Shown here: piece by piece, positions 62,172-64,000 of the stretch
Layout of the letters: each line of letters opens with the position of its first letter
Position numbering within the stretch: the stretch's first letter is position 1
Source of the DNA: Candidatus Melainabacteria bacterium
GTDB lineage: Bacteria; Cyanobacteriota; Vampirovibrionia; Obscuribacterales; Obscuribacteraceae
NCBI GenBank assembly: GCA_003151275.1
Contig: PLXC01000035.1
Span: 137,481 to 201,480 of the forward strand
Reading direction: 5' to 3'
Length of the DNA stretch: 64,000 bases
Position numbers and translations under genes: made by a program
The notes under the pieces: generated by a model
Database searches by the model: none
What the model was told of the DNA's origin: nothing
Seen by the model: only the letters and a program-made list of their open reading frames with translations

Positions 62172-62711
62172 TCAGCTACTGATCTGATGAATAGACGAGT
62201 AAGCTTCATACTTTCCGAAACTGTTGGTGATCGTGACCGTGATCATTTCACCGCCAACGTAAGCCTCTAAAATGTTAGTGCGATCGAAATTGGAGCCGAT
62301 ACCATCCACGAAACCATCGTCGAAGCTCACGCATTTGACATTCTGCAAATGCTTGACCTTGTCTTGGATTTGCTTATAAAACTCATCCATTTCTCTGACA
62401 GTTTTACGAAATACAAAATACTCTATTCGGTCTCGAACCTTCGTGGCTATGGTATCAGCCTTCTTCGTTGAGACACTACCGCAGTCGACAACAAGCGAGA
62501 TATCCCCCGCGTCATCTCTTGCTACAAGGTCAGGAATGAAGTTCCAATCGATGTCCTCGTCCAAACGTGGACGCTTCTTTATGAACATCAAATATGCCAA
62601 AAGCTTAAGCGCAATCGTATCACCGCCCTCATTGCTAAAAGCGCCTATGACAAGCTTTTCCGTATATTCTTGCTTATCGTCAGTCGCCTGAATATTGAAT
62701 GAGTATTTCAT
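62172..62711 (-). CDS. YaeQ-like protein
   Basis: 179 residues, family-typical length. The YaeQ pattern is visible: ALKLLAYLMFIKKRPRLDED, PDLVARDDAGDISLVVDCGS (acidic residues of the PD-(D/E)XK-like core), then STKKADTIATKV. YaeQ proteins share the restriction-endonuclease-like fold; their role is unknown. It converges with the repeat protein gene; a 5-bp hairpin (62144-62159) lies between the stops. Confidence 0.7.
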   Translation of the reverse strand: MKYSFNIQATDDKQEYTEKLVIGAFSNEGGDTIALKLLAYLMFIKKRPRLDEDIDWNFIPDLVARDDAGDISLVVDCGSVSTKKADTIATKVRDRIEYFVFRKTVREMDEFYKQIQDKVKHLQNVKCVSFDDGFVDGIGSNFDRTNILEAYVGGEMITVTITNSFGKYEAYSSIHQISS

Positions 62712-62871
62712 TTTTAGCCAGCATCTATTCTACGTTCCGCACAGAGATCAACTCTATCACTCATTGTGTCCAGACTGTTATCATATTGCCTACAGACAGC
62801 AATTGATTTATCTCCAAACTGGTATCGATATGCCTGCAAATCTTTCGCGCTTGTTCACCAAGCTGCTGCGT

Positions 62872-63345
62872 TCATAGAAAAAGTAATGCAATCGGAAATA
62901 TCGTTCCCGCGACTAGAAGTCCCCAAATCAGCTTGCGATCACGCTTGTAAGTGAACGCCATATAGATCCCACTTAAAGCACCTACAATTAAACCGATCGC
63001 CATAAAAAGAACAAACCACTTTAAAACTTGGGATGTGTGCTTCTTAGGTTTTTTGCGTGTTATTTTGGGTTCCGGAGTTTTAGCACTCTCTGGATTTACT
63101 TTTTCAACGTTAGTCGGTTCGACCTTTAGAGGACTCTCTTCTCCGACTGGCTTCGGTAATTCGTAAGCTTGATTCTTATGTACGTCAGCAGCCGCAGCTA
63201 GCCAGGGTGGCGTTTGAAAAGAATCTTCCGGCTTGCTCTCATGTAAACCAAAAATTTGAAATGCGCCTGTGATGCAGAAAAAGATTATTGTTGGAGCAAA
63301 GAAAATGCCTAAGCATAAATGTACTTGACGGATAGCTTTTATCAT
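62872..63345 (-). CDS. PepSY-associated membrane protein
   Basis: 157 residues with three membrane helices (~8-30, 108-130, 138-157). The first helix has the PepSY_TM pattern R-x-x-H-L-x-x-G and ITGAFQIFGLHES; the loop of ~75 residues is Pro/Glu/Lys-rich. Such proteins resemble short PiuB-like iron-uptake or ferric-reductase accessory proteins, with the two His perhaps binding heme. It lies about 55 bp downstream of nothing co-directional except the amylase-like gene upstream (start side), so an operon is possible. Function is inference. Confidence 0.65.
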   Translation of the reverse strand: MIKAIRQVHLCLGIFFAPTIIFFCITGAFQIFGLHESKPEDSFQTPPWLAAAADVHKNQAYELPKPVGEESPLKVEPTNVEKVNPESAKTPEPKITRKKPKKHTSQVLKWFVLFMAIGLIVGALSGIYMAFTYKRDRKLIWGLLVAGTIFPIALLFL

Positions 63346-63400
63346 TGAACTGAACTCCTCATAACATTGTGCTGCAAATATTTCGAATCAATGTGCTTAA

Positions 63401-64000
<600 letters not shown>

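Overview
The window is ordinary chromosomal bacterial DNA of medium G+C with both edges inside genes (a transglutaminase-like gene on the left, a GH13 amylase-like gene on the right). The content suggests a non-photosynthetic relative of the cyanobacteria, most likely Vampirovibrionia (Melainabacteria), Obscuribacterales-like. The reasons are Ser/Thr kinases with a Cys-rich zinc-ribbon-like N-terminus, many TPR proteins, a futalosine-pathway menaquinone gene (mqnE), an hyf-like membrane complex, a cyanobacterial-style HflX and a NurA-domain protein. This placement is inference; no rRNA or tRNA gene was found.

Layout. 1-4300: transglutaminase-like protein, then a minus-strand TPR/TPR/DUF1648 operon and a hairpin-rich spacer. 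4.3-9.6 kb: hflX, a glcD-type oxidase, a TonB-C-like secreted protein, tatD. 9.6-16.6 kb: three minus-strand membrane Ser/Thr kinases, one with a very long disordered repeat-bearing tail. 17-24.7 kb: dprA, a TonB-C-like and a TPR-PDZ exported protein with overlapping genes, mqnE, and two uncharacterised proteins. 25.0-32.3 kb: a tightly packed six-gene operon in the order hyfB-C-E-F-G-(H+I). 32.6-38.2 kb: a SulP transporter, then a 2-kb block (HEPN-MNT pair and a Sel1 protein) bounded by a second copy of the sulP 3' end, a DUF1189-like protein, an IS200/IS605 remnant and an acetyltransferase. 38.4-50.1 kb: small secreted or regulatory proteins, NurA coupled to a degenerate GGDEF-pseudokinase, a stand-alone Clp-N protein, surE and DUF4013. 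50.5-53.8 kb: a CNNM/CorC-like protein, rsmA, ispE. 53.9-64 kb: TPR, GAF, PhyH-ACP-like, DUF3616, YaeQ, PepSY-TM and amylase genes.

The most interesting points are as follows. (1) The hyf-like operon encodes a large subunit in which all four [NiFe] cysteine ligands are absent, so it is an energy-converting hydrogenase-related (Ehr) complex and not a hydrogenase. (2) A PhyH dioxygenase is fused to the two halves of an acyl-carrier-protein fold in permuted order, with the break at the phosphopantetheine loop. (3) A 57-bp second copy of the sulP 3' end, differing almost only synonymously, flanks a toxin-antitoxin-like block. (4) A dispersed palindromic repeat family has compensatory stem changes and a conserved GCGCTCCATTTCGG-like tail. 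(5) A degenerate GGDEF-pseudokinase is translationally coupled to NurA. Complex I-like proton pumping (Ehr), menaquinone synthesis and the glycolate-oxidase-like protein fit together as respiratory functions; the kinases, TPR, GAF and pseudokinase proteins point to heavy investment in protein-based signalling.
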